From Thermococcus pacificus (GTDB lineage Archaea; Methanobacteriota_B; Thermococci; Thermococcales; Thermococcaceae), in contig NZ_CP015102.1 of assembly GCF_002214485.1 (NCBI RefSeq), positions 248,001 through 312,000 on the forward strand: a stretch of 64,000 nt of DNA, written 5' to 3'. The notes below the pieces were generated by a model. That model searched no databases. It was given only the letters and a program-made list of their open reading frames with translations, and had not been told where the DNA came from. Made by a program: the position numbers and the translations under genes. Of the stretch, positions 8,751 to 18,176 are shown one piece after another (position 1 is the first letter of the stretch; each line of letters starts with the position of its first letter).

Positions 8751-10422
8751 ACTTCTCCTGGAACTCGTAGAGCCGGGCTACGCGCTCTATCGTGTCGGCC
8801 TCCTCCGGGCTTTTGTCTTCCCTCAAAGCAACGTAGCGCGGGAACCTCAGGGCGAAGCCGCTCTTGTACTTAGGGCTTTTCTGTATTTCCTGGTAGGTTA
8901 CTTCTATGACCACTTTTGGCTCGATTTCGACGAACTTGCCTTCTTCCCTGACTATGAGCGGCTTCAGCATCTTGGTGAACTCGACTAAGTCTTCATCCGT
9001 GAAGCCGCTACCGACCTTTCCGACCGGGACGAACTCCCCGCTGTGCGGATCGAAGGCCGCAACAAGGAACGATCCTAAGAGGTGTGCGCGCCTTCCCTCT
9101 CCCCACTCCGCTCCTATTATGACGAGGTCAAGGTCCTCCATCGTTGGCTTGACCTTAAGCCACTTCTTTCCGCGGTTGCCGGGTTCGTAGACGGAATCGA
9201 GGCGCTTGGCCATTACTCCTTCGTGCCCAAGCTCCAAAGCCTTTTCGTAAAACTCCTGAGCCTCATCGACGTTGTTGGTCACCAGCTGGACGGCGAGCTT
9301 TATCTTCTCGCTCTCTGCAATGGTCTCCTCCAGCCTCTTCCTCCTCTCGGAGAAAGGCAGGTTGATGAGGGTCTCGCCGTCAACGTAGAGGACATCGAAG
9401 AGGTTCAGCTCAAGGGGGATTCTCTCTATCATCTCATCGATGTTGTACTTCCTCCTAAAGCGCCTGAGGACGAACTGGAAGGGCCTTGGCCTTCCGCCCT
9501 CACCCACAGCAACAAGCTCACCCTCCACGATGACCTTCTCAGCTTTCAGGCTCTCCAAAACCGCAGAGACGACGTCGGGAATGGATTTCGTGACGTTCTC
9601 CAGCCTGCGGGAGTATATGACGACCCTGTCACCGTCCTTGTGAACCTGAACGCGGGCACCGTCGTACTTTATCTCGAATGCGGCTTTTCCTCCCATCTCA
9701 ACCAGTGCTTCCTTTACGCTGGCCGCGTTCTGGGCGAGCATCGGCCTTATGGGCTTTCCTATCTGCACAGTTACCTTTGCTAAACCATCATTTCCTTCGA
9801 GCTTCGCAACCTTTGCCACGTAACCAAAGTCGCTCGTGAGCATGTACGCCCTCTCAACCATCTCAGGTTTGACTTTGAAGGCCTCTGCTATTGCGTCCCT
9901 AAGGATACCCTCAGCAACGCCGGTTCTCATAGTCCCGAGTACAGTTCTCGCTATGTACTTCCCCTCTTCGGGCTGGGCGTCCATGAAGAGGTTCGCCAGA
10001 TACTTCATCTTTCTGTCCTGGCTCCCCTCACCCTGGGCTTCGGCAACCTTGACGAAGGTGTCGTAAACGCGCTTTATCGTTAGAGGTTGACTGAAGAAAC
10101 TCCTCTGTTTCTTTTTCTTGATTGCGAGTGCAACGCTCTCACCCAAATCGCCGGTGTCCTTGACGGAGTCCTCTATCTCCTTTTCAGGAACGCCCGTTGC
10201 AATGGAGACGGCCTTTATCAAAAGTTTTTCACCGACGCCGAGTTCCCTCTCGTCCCAGTCCGGGAAGACTTTGCCCAAGATTAGGTAGGGGACTATCTCG
10301 AGTAATTCGTCGGGGGTTTTCTTCAGAAAGTCGGCAACGAATTTCGTTTTTAGTGTCTTTAGCGTTGTTTTTTCCAGCCTTCTGTAAAGGTCCGCCAGTT
10401 CGGAGTACCGCATATCCTCCAC
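8734..10422 (-). CDS. lig: ATP-dependent DNA ligase
   Basis: 562-aa replicative and repair ligase of the archaeal/eukaryotic LIG1 type; binds PCNA in relatives. An N-terminal DNA-binding domain (1-230) is followed by the adenylation domain with catalytic lysine motif [11 protein letters not shown] (~residue 250), RRLENVT, VEGELVA and [10 protein letters not shown], and an OB-fold with KWLKVKP and [10 protein letters not shown]. The GTG at 10422 gives MEDMRYSEL, which lines up with the Thermococcus start MSDMRYSEL and has GGTGGTGAGC upstream. It is followed upstream by pantoate kinase, the same pairing I recall from T. kodakarensis. Confidence 0.95.
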   Translation of the reverse strand: MEDMRYSELADLYRRLEKTTLKTLKTKFVADFLKKTPDELLEIVPYLILGKVFPDWDERELGVGEKLLIKAVSIATGVPEKEIEDSVKDTGDLGESVALAIKKKKQRSFFSQPLTIKRVYDTFVKVAEAQGEGSQDRKMKYLANLFMDAQPEEGKYIARTVLGTMRTGVAEGILRDAIAEAFKVKPEMVERAYMLTSDFGYVAKVAKLEGNDGLAKVTVQIGKPIRPMLAQNAASVKEALVEMGGKAAFEIKYDGARVQVHKDGDRVVIYSRRLENVTKSIPDVVSAVLESLKAEKVIVEGELVAVGEGGRPRPFQFVLRRFRRKYNIDEMIERIPLELNLFDVLYVDGETLINLPFSERRKRLEETIAESEKIKLAVQLVTNNVDEAQEFYEKALELGHEGVMAKRLDSVYEPGNRGKKWLKVKPTMEDLDLVIIGAEWGEGRRAHLLGSFLVAAFDPHSGEFVPVGKVGSGFTDEDLVEFTKMLKPLIVREEGKFVEIEPKVVIEVTYQEIQKSPKYKSGFALRFPRYVALREDKSPEEADTIERVARLYEFQEKFKAKR

Positions 10423-10461
10423 GCTCACCACCGGAGGGAATACGGCGAGGAGGATAAAAGG

Positions 10462-11364
10462 TTAGCCCAACCACCTCCCCACCTTCGGCCGTTCCACGTA
10501 GATTTCCGCTATGTCGTAGGGGACTTCAAGTTCTGCCAGAAGGGTTTTGGCATTCTCGAGCTCTTCTTCCCTGGCGAGGGCGAAGAGACCCTTCCCAAGC
10601 ATTATCATCGAGCTGGGAAGTTTCAGGACTTTGTCAAGCTCCTTTGCAAGTTCCAGGAGCTCACCGGTTAACAGGCCGGTTGTCTCGGCGAAGTCCCTTG
10701 CGGTTATCATGAGCTTTTCTGGAGTTGGCTCCTTCAGAAGGGCTTCCAGGGCTTTCCGTCCCTCGGCTTCTATTGCCGTTACAACGTCCCCGTCGAGGAC
10801 TTCCCTTGTTGAGAGCCTTCCGAGGGGGACTACGAGGACTTTGTAATCCTCGAAGAAGAGGTTGTCAACGACGCCGTAGCCCGGGCCGCCGGCCTTAACT
10901 CGAACTTCTATCCCGCCGGCGAGCTGGGCTATAACGTCGCCGAGACCGCCCCTGTGGATTACCTCCGCCTCATGTGCAATCTGAGCGGCCCTGAGCCAAG
11001 TTCCACCAAAGCGGTAGCTCAAAGCCAAGGCCGTCCCCAGTGCACCTCCGGCGCTGTTTCCAAAGCCGTATCCGTTGGGGAAGTCGAAGTACTGCCACAC
11101 CTCGACCTCGCCGATGAATTCTTCTGGAACGAGCTTCTCAGCCACCGAATAGCTGATTGACGCCTCTTCCCGCTTCACGGGCTCGCCATTGAAGGCAATA
11201 TGGATATGCTTCTCAAGTGTCTCCTTCTCGATGCTGACGAAAACATTGGTTCCCTTGCTGAGGTTGATACCTGCTCCGAGGGAGCCGGCTTTGAGGGGGT
11301 CCTCGTTGAAGACCGGGACGAAGAAAGCCGTTATATGTGCTGGGATGAAAGCCCTGACGAGCAT
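10462..11364 (-). CDS. Pantoate kinase (archaeal CoA biosynthesis, GHMP fold)
   Basis: Phosphorylates pantoate to 4-phosphopantoate, the first step of the archaeal route to phosphopantothenate, used together with phosphopantothenate synthetase. 300 aa, the family length. It has a GHMP N-terminal segment (AFIPAHITAFFVP), the glycine-rich ATP loop GYGFGNSAGGALG (~97-110) and HRGGLGDV. The start has GGAGGTGAATCA immediately upstream. It is close to DNA ligase on the same strand (39-nt gap), a placement shared with the characterised T. kodakarensis enzyme as I recall it. Confidence 0.9.
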   Translation of the reverse strand: MLVRAFIPAHITAFFVPVFNEDPLKAGSLGAGINLSKGTNVFVSIEKETLEKHIHIAFNGEPVKREEASISYSVAEKLVPEEFIGEVEVWQYFDFPNGYGFGNSAGGALGTALALSYRFGGTWLRAAQIAHEAEVIHRGGLGDVIAQLAGGIEVRVKAGGPGYGVVDNLFFEDYKVLVVPLGRLSTREVLDGDVVTAIEAEGRKALEALLKEPTPEKLMITARDFAETTGLLTGELLELAKELDKVLKLPSSMIMLGKGLFALAREEELENAKTLLAELEVPYDIAEIYVERPKVGRWLG

Positions 11365-11457
11365 TGATTCACCTCCGGAAGAAGTGCCCCGAGATGCTTT
11401 TAAAGCCTTTTAATCTCAGACCGGACTGGGAGAATTGAGAGAAAAGAAAAGAGACAA

Positions 11458-13116
11458 TCATTCCTCGACAACGTATATCGGCACTTTTCCGTGCAGGATG
11501 CCGTACTTCTTGCCGTACCACTCGCTGAGGACGTACCAGGCGGCCACTAGGAGTACTATTCCCAGGGGCAGGAGAATGACCCAGCTCCTGACTCCAAGGC
11601 CAAAGAGCACGTAGAGCACTGCACCTATTGATGCAGCCGTCAGAGCGTACGGAATCTGAGTCGTCACGTGGTCTATGTGGTCGGAACCGCTGAACATCGA
11701 GCTCATAATCGTTGTATCGCTTATCGGAGAGCAGTGGTCGCCGAAAATTGAGCCTGTAAATGTGGCGCCGATGGTGGCAAAGACTACCTCGTTGACGTGT
11801 CCATTGGTGAAGGCAAGGCCCAGCTGGACGCCGAGGGGTACCATTATGGCGAAGGTTCCCCAGCTGGTTCCGGTTGTGAAGGCCACGAACATTGCCGCGA
11901 GGAACATTATCAGTGGCATCCACGGGCCGAGGTTGGCACCGGAGCCCGTGGCAAGGTTGATTATGTAGGTACCGGTTCCGACTGTTTCGGCCGCTGTTCC
12001 AAGGCTCCAGGCCAGAACCAGGACGGTGTTAGCGAAGAGCATCTGCTTCATTCCCCGGATAACCGTGTCCTCCCACTCCTCCACGGTCATCTTTTTCTTT
12101 CCGAGGAGAATTATGCTGGCGACTAGAACCATGGTAAAGCTTCCCCACAGCAAAGCAGTTGCCGCGTCGGCCTCGCGGAATGAGTCTACAAAGCTGTAGT
12201 TGAGGAAGTTCACGCCAAACGGGTTCTCTAAATCTGTCCACCAGTCGAGGTTCTGGCTGTAGGCGTAGAGGTTTGCCGCACCGGTGTACCAGAGTCCCAG
12301 CAGGGACACAACGACTAAAGATAGAATCGGTATGACGAAGTCCCAGAGGCTTCCACCCTCTTTTGGCATGCCGAGGTCAACCTCGGTTGTCATCAGCGGT
12401 TTTGCCCCGTCGCGGAGGACTTTTCCGGTAGTCCTGGCACGGTACTCGGCCTTGAGCATCGGACCGTAGTGCCTGTGGGTGTAGGCGACGATGAAAACGA
12501 GGATTATGGCCAGTATTGAGTAGAACCTGAAGGGAACGCTTGAGAGCCACGCGTCGTAGGAGTTGTAGGTCACTTCAGCACCGTCAAAGCCCCTCCCTAT
12601 CATAGCCAGCTCGTAGCCGATCCAGGTCGAGATAAGGGCCAGCCCCGCAACGGGTGCCGCAGTTGAATCATCTATGTAAGCCAGCATCTCCCTCGAAACC
12701 CTGGTCCTGTCTGTTATCGGCCTCATCGTGTTTCCGACTATGATGGTGTTGGTGTAGTCGTCGAAGAACACCAGAACTCCCATGAGCCAGCCGAGAACCG
12801 AGGCACCTCTGCTGGTCTTCACCCGCCTGGAGAGCGCCCTGGCCAGGGCATGAACTCCTCCGGACTTGTAGACCAATCCAACTCCTGCACCTATGAGGAA
12901 ATCGAATACCAGTATCCTGGCGTTCCAGTCATCCGTCACGCTGCCCACTACCCACTCCAGGCTCTGGGTGGTTCCCGTTATCGGGTTCCATCCCGCCACC
13001 ATTAAGCCACCAATCCAAACTCCTGCGAACAGGGCCAAGATAACCCTTTTCGTCCAAATCGCTAGGATAATTGCCACCAGCGGCGGCAGCAGGGACAGTA
13101 TACCAAAGTCCGACAC
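11458..13116 (-). CDS. nhaC: NhaC-family Na+/H+ antiporter
   Basis: 552-aa secondary transporter with about 12 hydrophobic segments, exchanging Na+ for H+ (or a metabolite exchange, as some NhaC members do) across the cytoplasmic membrane. The family motif FFDDYTNTIIVGNTMRPITD and the acidic DDSTAAPVAGLALISTW segment are present, as is GTSWGTFAIMVPLG. The GTG start at 13116 has GGAGGTGAAACC directly upstream; the longer frame to 13152 lacks a ribosome site. TATA-like TTTATATT lies near 13162. Monocistronic. Confidence 0.88.
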   Translation of the reverse strand: MSDFGILSLLPPLVAIILAIWTKRVILALFAGVWIGGLMVAGWNPITGTTQSLEWVVGSVTDDWNARILVFDFLIGAGVGLVYKSGGVHALARALSRRVKTSRGASVLGWLMGVLVFFDDYTNTIIVGNTMRPITDRTRVSREMLAYIDDSTAAPVAGLALISTWIGYELAMIGRGFDGAEVTYNSYDAWLSSVPFRFYSILAIILVFIVAYTHRHYGPMLKAEYRARTTGKVLRDGAKPLMTTEVDLGMPKEGGSLWDFVIPILSLVVVSLLGLWYTGAANLYAYSQNLDWWTDLENPFGVNFLNYSFVDSFREADAATALLWGSFTMVLVASIILLGKKKMTVEEWEDTVIRGMKQMLFANTVLVLAWSLGTAAETVGTGTYIINLATGSGANLGPWMPLIMFLAAMFVAFTTGTSWGTFAIMVPLGVQLGLAFTNGHVNEVVFATIGATFTGSIFGDHCSPISDTTIMSSMFSGSDHIDHVTTQIPYALTAASIGAVLYVLFGLGVRSWVILLPLGIVLLVAAWYVLSEWYGKKYGILHGKVPIYVVEE

Positions 13117-13425
13117 GGTTTCACCTCCAAAGGGGTTTCGCCCCAATAACAATCGACGGAATATAAATTTTTCTGGAATACTTTTGGCGTTTTGTCAATT
13201 CTCCGAAAATATTGCTGCTCTGCCTTGTATTTTGCTGACTCTAATTCTGCCTCGTGGTGTATAGTTATGTTCTGCTGCATTAATGGATACTCTCAAGTAC
13301 ATTACTGCTCGCCACCACCATAAAAACATTTCCCAGAAAAGCTTCAGACAAATCCGATTTGGGCTTAAAAAACGTCAGAGGCTCTTCCACACACCTAGAA
13401 GAGTAATTGAAACGTGAAAGAGAGT
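13117..13425. other. Intergenic region without gene
   Basis: About 300 bp that hold the nhaC promoter (minus-strand TTTATATTCC near 13160) and a tract rich in CTG/TTG words. I see no tRNA, box C/D motif or supported reading frame here. Confidence 0.5.
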
Positions 13426-14013
13426 TCATGGGGAAGAACCTATAAGTTCCTTGAGCTTCATGAAGTCCTTCCTGAGCTCCTCCCGTATCTGTGGGCGGTA
13501 AAGAGCTGCCGCCGGGTGGTAGCTAGGCATTACGATTATTTTTCCGAAGAGTGTGTGGGCCTCGAAGGTCTTTCCGTGGATTTTGCTTATCGGCTCTGGC
13601 TCGAATCCGAACTTTCTCAGGATATAGCCCATCGAGTGCCTGCCGAGCGGAACGATGACCTTCGGTCGGATTATGTCGATCTGTCTGTCGAGGTAGGGAG
13701 AGCACGTCCTTATCTCTTCCTCGGTCGGGTCTCGGTTCTCTGGTGGCCTGCACTTGACTATGTTTGTGATGTATACCTCTTCTCTCCTCAGGCCTATCAT
13801 TTCTAAAAGCTCATCGAGAACTTTACCAGCTCTGCCGACGAAGGGAAGTCCTTTCTGATCCTCCCAGTAGCCCGGTGCTTCTCCGACGAACATGACCTTT
13901 GCATCGTAGCTTCCGGCTCCCGGGACTGCGTTAGTTCGGAGCTGACCCAGCGGGCACTTCTGGCAGTTTCTGATTTTTTCTTCGAGCTTTCTCATGAGTT
14001 CCTCGTTTCCCAT
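13426..14013 (-). CDS. Type 4 uracil-DNA glycosylase (Fe-S, UDGa)
   Basis: Removes uracil from DNA, the first step of base excision repair, important because hot environments speed cytosine deamination. 195 aa. [4Fe-4S] ligands C17, C20, C88 and C104 are visible; the active-site motif is GEAPG (44-48) and the C-terminal motif is SYHPAA. The ATG at 14013 (MGNEEL) matches remembered homologue starts; in-frame GTG 14022 and ATG 14019 are alternatives. It is coupled to the upstream 117-codon gene, whose stop lies at 14019-14021. Confidence 0.93.
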   Translation of the reverse strand: MGNEELMRKLEEKIRNCQKCPLGQLRTNAVPGAGSYDAKVMFVGEAPGYWEDQKGLPFVGRAGKVLDELLEMIGLRREEVYITNIVKCRPPENRDPTEEEIRTCSPYLDRQIDIIRPKVIVPLGRHSMGYILRKFGFEPEPISKIHGKTFEAHTLFGKIIVMPSYHPAAALYRPQIREELRKDFMKLKELIGSSP

Positions 14014-14018
14014 GGTCA

Positions 14019-14372
14019 TCACGTGAGGGTCTTCTGGCTGAGGTAGGCCCTTAGGAACTCGACCCAGGCGGTGTAGTAGCCTTTCTCGTAGTCATCGCGG
14101 AACTCGTGCTCGAGGATTACATCCTGAAAGTGCCTGAGCAGCTCCTCTGCCTTCTCCCTATTGTGCTCGGTTATCAGCTGAACTATGAGGGCATCGGGGT
14201 CGTTGTCCTTTATGGCGCTCATGAAGCCGTTTATGGCCTTGCTGTATCCCCTGCCCCACTCGTCACTTCCCGCCATCTTCTGGAGCTTCTCCAGGTGTCC
14301 CTTGGCCCTGCTGAAGTCCCTCTTGAGCAGAGCCTTCAGGAACATCTCCATCCGCATCTCCCTCGCAGACAT
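14019..14372 (-). CDS. Helical hypothetical protein upstream of UDG
   Basis: A 117-aa, all-helical, charged protein (SAREMRMEMFLKALLK to WVEFLRAYLSQ) with no recognised family. The ATG at 14372 follows GGTGGTGAG and is preferred over the upstream ATG at 14387. It runs into the uracil-DNA glycosylase gene with overlapping start/stop, so the two are probably co-transcribed; a role in DNA repair is only a guess from position. Confidence 0.75.
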   Translation of the reverse strand: MSAREMRMEMFLKALLKRDFSRAKGHLEKLQKMAGSDEWGRGYSKAINGFMSAIKDNDPDALIVQLITEHNREKAEELLRHFQDVILEHEFRDDYEKGYYTAWVEFLRAYLSQKTLT

Positions 14373-14537
14373 CTCACCACCGCCCATAAGATACCCCTCG
14401 TGCTTTTAACACTTCGCCTGCTACCCAGATATGTCCATACCTATGAAGGAAAACTTGCATATTTACGCAAAAGCTTTTATACCTAGAGATTGGATAAACG
14501 TCCAAGATGAATAGAGGTCAAACTGGGGTGAACCCCT

Positions 14538-16307
14538 ATGGCGGAAAGTGTTGGTGAAGTGCCAAGCGGCGAAAAGGAATTTGCCGAATCCACGCGCAGG
14601 ATCAGAGATATAATAGAGTTCCCGGAGATAAACGAGGAAGAGTTTGAGAACATGCTGAAGGGTGCGAGCAGGGCCTACGGCGGCCCGCTGCCCCATAGGA
14701 CGTATTCAATCTGTCCCGAGACGAGGAGAGTTGTTCCTGCCCTTGTCTGGGAGAAGGATGGCAAGGTATGGATAACCAAGAAGTGCCCCGAGGGAATGAT
14801 TACCGACCTCTATTATGAGGATGTTGAGATGTACTACCGCTTCCAGAAGTGGAAGTACGACTTCAAGCTCATGAGCGCCAACGTTGAGAACAGTGGTGTC
14901 AACTGCCCGCTCGACTGCGGCCTCTGCGCCAGGCACCGCTCTCACACCAACTTGCTCAACATCGTCCTCACCAACCGCTGCAACCTGAGCTGCTGGTACT
15001 GCTTCTTCTACGCCAAGGAAGGCCAGCCGATATACGAGCCAACGCTTGAGCAGATACGTATGATGCTCAGAAATGCCAAGAAGGAGCACCCAATAGGTGC
15101 CAACGCCGTGCAGTTTACGGGCGGCGAGCCTACCATCAGAGATGACCTCATCGAGATAATTAAAATCGCCAAGGAGGAAGGCTACGACCACGTCCAGCTA
15201 AACACCGACGGAATAAAGCTCGCCTTTGACCCAGAACTCGTCAAGAAGATCCGCGAGGCCGGAACCAACACCCTCTACCTGAGCTACGACGGAATGACGC
15301 CCCAGACCAACTGGAAGAACCACTGGGAAATCCCGCTCATCTTTGAGAACGTGAGAAAGGCCGGCGGACCTGGAATAGTTCTCGTCCCGACGACCATAAG
15401 GAACGTCAACGACCACGAGCTTGGAGCCATAATCAACTTCGGCCTCAACCACCTCGACATCGTCAGGGGAGTTAACTTCCAGCCGATTTCCCAGGTCGGG
15501 AGGGTTCCCAAGAAGGAGCGCCAGCGCTTTAGGATAACCATACCGGGCGCCATCAAGAGGATTGAAGAGCAGACCAACGGTGCAATAGCTAAGGAAGACT
15601 GGTACCCGATTCCGATAGCAGGCCATATAGCCAGGTTCTTTGAGGCCTTCACCGGCTCGCGCTACTACATGACCAGCCACTACTGCTGTGGCGCGGCAAC
15701 CTACGTCTTCCTCGACCGCGAGAACAAGCGCGTCGTTCCAATCCCGAGGTTCATAGACGTTGAGGGCTTTGTTGAATTCCTCGAGAGCAAAGCCGAGGAA
15801 ATTGAGCAGTGGAAGAAGCTGGGGAGGCTCCAGAAACTCAAACTCGGTGCAGAGATATTCATGAAGTTCAAGAGCTTCTACGACGAGGAGTACGCCCCGA
15901 AGGGCATCAGCGTCCTCGAACTCATAAAGAACGCCTTCATGCACGGCAACTACGACGCCCTCGGAAAGTTCCACACCAACGCGCTCTTCCTTGGAATGAT
16001 GCACTTCATGGACGAGTACAACTACGACGTTGAGAGGGTGGAGCGCTGCGTCATCCACTACGCAATGCCGGACGGAAGGGTCGTCCCGTTCTGTACCTTC
16101 AACGTGATTCCGGAGCTCTACAGGGACAAGGTGCAGGCCCAGTTCAGCTACACCTGGGAGGAGTGGAAGGCCCTCCATCCCGACTGGGACTACAAGAAGG
16201 ACAAGTACTTCAGGAGCAAGGAGTTCGTTGAGAAGATGAGGAACAGCGAGCTCTACAGGAAGACCTACATTGACATCGAGGACTACTTCGGCCTGAACGA
16301 GGGGTGA
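14538..16307 (+). CDS. tes: Radical SAM protein, likely tetraether lipid synthase
   Basis: 589-aa radical SAM enzyme. Cysteines: C59/C83 in an N-terminal zinc-binding-like region, CPLDCGLC with H133 (C123, C127, C130), and the radical SAM motif CNLSCWYC (C148, C152, C155); GGEPT at 195-199; further cysteines in HYCCGA and PFCTF, consistent with extra clusters. This layout matches the archaeal Tes family, which joins two archaeol chains by C-C bonds to form GDGT tetraether lipids. The TATA box CTTTTATAC lies ~60 bp upstream and the start has GGGGTGA. It is followed by a coupled small gene. The family call is strong; substrate is inferred from homology. Confidence 0.8.
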   Translation: MAESVGEVPSGEKEFAESTRRIRDIIEFPEINEEEFENMLKGASRAYGGPLPHRTYSICPETRRVVPALVWEKDGKVWITKKCPEGMITDLYYEDVEMYYRFQKWKYDFKLMSANVENSGVNCPLDCGLCARHRSHTNLLNIVLTNRCNLSCWYCFFYAKEGQPIYEPTLEQIRMMLRNAKKEHPIGANAVQFTGGEPTIRDDLIEIIKIAKEEGYDHVQLNTDGIKLAFDPELVKKIREAGTNTLYLSYDGMTPQTNWKNHWEIPLIFENVRKAGGPGIVLVPTTIRNVNDHELGAIINFGLNHLDIVRGVNFQPISQVGRVPKKERQRFRITIPGAIKRIEEQTNGAIAKEDWYPIPIAGHIARFFEAFTGSRYYMTSHYCCGAATYVFLDRENKRVVPIPRFIDVEGFVEFLESKAEEIEQWKKLGRLQKLKLGAEIFMKFKSFYDEEYAPKGISVLELIKNAFMHGNYDALGKFHTNALFLGMMHFMDEYNYDVERVERCVIHYAMPDGRVVPFCTFNVIPELYRDKVQAQFSYTWEEWKALHPDWDYKKDKYFRSKEFVEKMRNSELYRKTYIDIEDYFGLNEG

Positions 16308-16312
16308 TGCAG

Positions 16313-16624
16313 ATGACGACGGAGAGGGTCTTCAACAAAAAGCTCACGAGGCTCAACTTCAAGTTCGGGAACATCGACTGGGAGAAGGCCACAATAAAGC
16401 AGTACGAGCTTGAGAAAGAACTCGGCGTCTGGAGGATATTCCTCAACGGCTACGCCAAGAACGGCTTTGTAATTTTCGATGAGGAACTCATACCTAAGGA
16501 GAAGCTCCTCGAGGCCCTGAAGGAGCTCGAGCCGGAGATAACTGCGATAAAGAGGCTCACCGTTGAGGAACTCATCGAGTCCAGCTATTCATGGAACAAC
16601 ATCCTTGGAAAAATGGAATCATAA
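16313..16624 (+). CDS. Small conserved protein coupled to tes
   Basis: 103-aa soluble protein (TTERVFNKKLTRLNFKFGN to NNILGKMES) with no recognised domain; alpha/beta composition with a charged C-terminal helix. Its ATG at 16313 lies 5 bp after the tes stop codon, and the GGTGAT that contains that stop serves as its ribosome binding site, so translation is probably coupled. Such tight linkage suggests a partner, electron-transfer or substrate-handling role for the radical SAM enzyme, but nothing in the sequence proves this. Its 3' end faces the DUF2139-like gene across 7 bp. Confidence 0.78.
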   Translation: MTTERVFNKKLTRLNFKFGNIDWEKATIKQYELEKELGVWRIFLNGYAKNGFVIFDEELIPKEKLLEALKELEPEITAIKRLTVEELIESSYSWNNILGKMES

Positions 16625-16631
16625 AGGGAGC

Positions 16632-18095
16632 TCAGCGGAGCTCCACCCTTACCTTTCCCCTCTTTTCAGGTTTTTCAAGCTCGAAGCTCACTATCCCGCT
16701 GAAGGAACTAAGGTCGAGGATGTTTTTGCCCGCCTTGAGTTCGAAGGTCTCAGCCGTCGCTTCTCCCGCCGGAAGCGAGAGGTCGTACTCGTAAACGGTC
16801 AGCCTGTTGTCCCCGCTGAGGTGGAAGACGGCTCTCGACTCACGGTAGCCGTCGAGGGGAAAGCCACCGAAGGTTCCGGCGCCAAGCTCTTTTGCCATGC
16901 CCGGCAGTGCCAGCGGCAGCGAGAAGCTCACCGCGGGGGGCCTTTCTTGGAGCACCTTCTCGTCGAGGAGGACGATGTCCCTGTTGCCGGTATCGAAGGG
17001 CGTCGCCTCCCTAGCGCCAGTGTTTGGTGCGCTGTTCGTGGCAACAAGAAGCTTCCCGTTCATCTTCTCGATGCTGGTAACCCTCGCTCCAAAGGCTCCG
17101 ACTATCTTAACCATCGGCGGAGCGACGTAAACCAAAACGCTCGGGCCAGTTATCGTGTTCGTGCTTGCCCATCCCCTCGGGTCGCTCGGGTCCGGTCTAT
17201 AGACCGCGTCGTGGTGGGCGTTGAATGCTGTTAAAATTCCCCCGCCGGCGTTGATCGCGTTCACTCTGAAGGGCGCGTAGAAGGTGTAGAAGTCGAAGAG
17301 GCGGTAAAAACTGAGCTCCTCGCCCATAAACGGGTTTCCGGCGAATATTCCACCGCGGACGAAAGCGAAAGCGCGGTTGTAGGATGAGGCCATAGCCCCG
17401 AGCTCTGGCCGTATGTAGGGCCTTCCATCGACGCTTTCACCCGGCTTGAAGGTTTCCCACCTTCCGCTTATTAAATCCAGCGCTCTAAACTCTCTCAGCC
17501 CTTCCGTGAAGTTGTTCCCGATTCCGAAGAAGGCGGTATCGTGCACCCTGGTTCCCTTTGGAGACGGCTCGTGGATTAGGGCCTCGGCCCTCCCGGTTCT
17601 CCTGTCGAGGGAATAAACGCCGAGGTTCGCGTGGCCGTCCTCCCTCGCGAGCAAAAGTCTATCGCCGTAGGGGTCATAGATTATATCGCTCACCTCGCCG
17701 GCCCAGTCGGTCTCGTGGTGTATGGAGTCCTTCCAGAGGAGCTTTACCGAGCCTTCTTCAGTGTCGTAGACGTGAACGTGGGAGTACTTGTTGTTGAAGA
17801 GTATCCGCCGGTCTTCCCTGTAAACGGCCGGAGCGTGAACCCAGCCGCCGAAGTAGATGAACCCGTCAACCGTCTCGACCGCGTTGTAGGTGTCGCCGCC
17901 GCTCGTTGGGGCTTCGCCGAGGAGCGTGAAGTCGTAGGTCTTCTCTTCACAGCTCCTAACGTCGATGAAGTGGGCCTCCGCCTCGAAGGCAAGGGTAAAG
18001 TAGAGCGTCCCGTTGTGGTACCTCAGCCCGAATATTCCTCCACTGCCCCATTCGGGGCCGTATCTGCCGGGAAAGCGGTAGTTTGGCAGGAGCAT
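16632..18095 (-). CDS. Beta-propeller-like DUF2139 family protein
   Basis: 487-aa protein, mostly repeated beta-strand patterns (GTLYFTLAFEAEAHF, DGFIYFGGWVHAP, KLLVATNSAP) suggestive of a beta-propeller, with no signal peptide. It resembles archaeal DUF2139 proteins from memory. The start ATG has GTGGTGATATT directly upstream. Function unknown. A TGM-like palindrome overlaps the ribosome site, which would place it with sugar-regulated genes if real. It is divergent from lrgA, 81 bp away. Confidence 0.65.
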   Translation of the reverse strand: MLLPNYRFPGRYGPEWGSGGIFGLRYHNGTLYFTLAFEAEAHFIDVRSCEEKTYDFTLLGEAPTSGGDTYNAVETVDGFIYFGGWVHAPAVYREDRRILFNNKYSHVHVYDTEEGSVKLLWKDSIHHETDWAGEVSDIIYDPYGDRLLLAREDGHANLGVYSLDRRTGRAEALIHEPSPKGTRVHDTAFFGIGNNFTEGLREFRALDLISGRWETFKPGESVDGRPYIRPELGAMASSYNRAFAFVRGGIFAGNPFMGEELSFYRLFDFYTFYAPFRVNAINAGGGILTAFNAHHDAVYRPDPSDPRGWASTNTITGPSVLVYVAPPMVKIVGAFGARVTSIEKMNGKLLVATNSAPNTGAREATPFDTGNRDIVLLDEKVLQERPPAVSFSLPLALPGMAKELGAGTFGGFPLDGYRESRAVFHLSGDNRLTVYEYDLSLPAGEATAETFELKAGKNILDLSSFSGIVSFELEKPEKRGKVRVELR

Positions 18096-18097
18096 AA

Positions 18098-18114
18098 TAT
18101 CACCACTGGTGTTA
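18098..18114 (-). promoter_or_regulatory. TGM-like palindrome before the DUF2139-like gene
   Basis: TATCAC-CACTG-GTGTTA matches TATCAC-N5-GTGATA at 11 of 12 positions. Caution: one half is also the ribosome binding site (GGTGAT on the minus strand), so part of the match is expected by chance. It lies between the divergent DUF2139-like and lrgA genes. Confidence 0.4.
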
Positions 18115-18176
18115 CGTGCTTGAGGTTTATTGCCCTTTCGGGAGGCTTTTTATACTTCAAGGTCATAATTGGAATC

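Noticed and set aside
15198-16178. 326-codon minus-strand open frame opposite tes
   Set aside because: Antisense shadow of the radical SAM gene; no ribosome site, no domain, low-complexity hydrophobic/acidic composition.
17631-18176. Long N-terminal extension of the lrgA reading frame
   Set aside because: It is antisense to the DUF2139-like gene, and a TATA box sits inside it just before the ATG at 18177.
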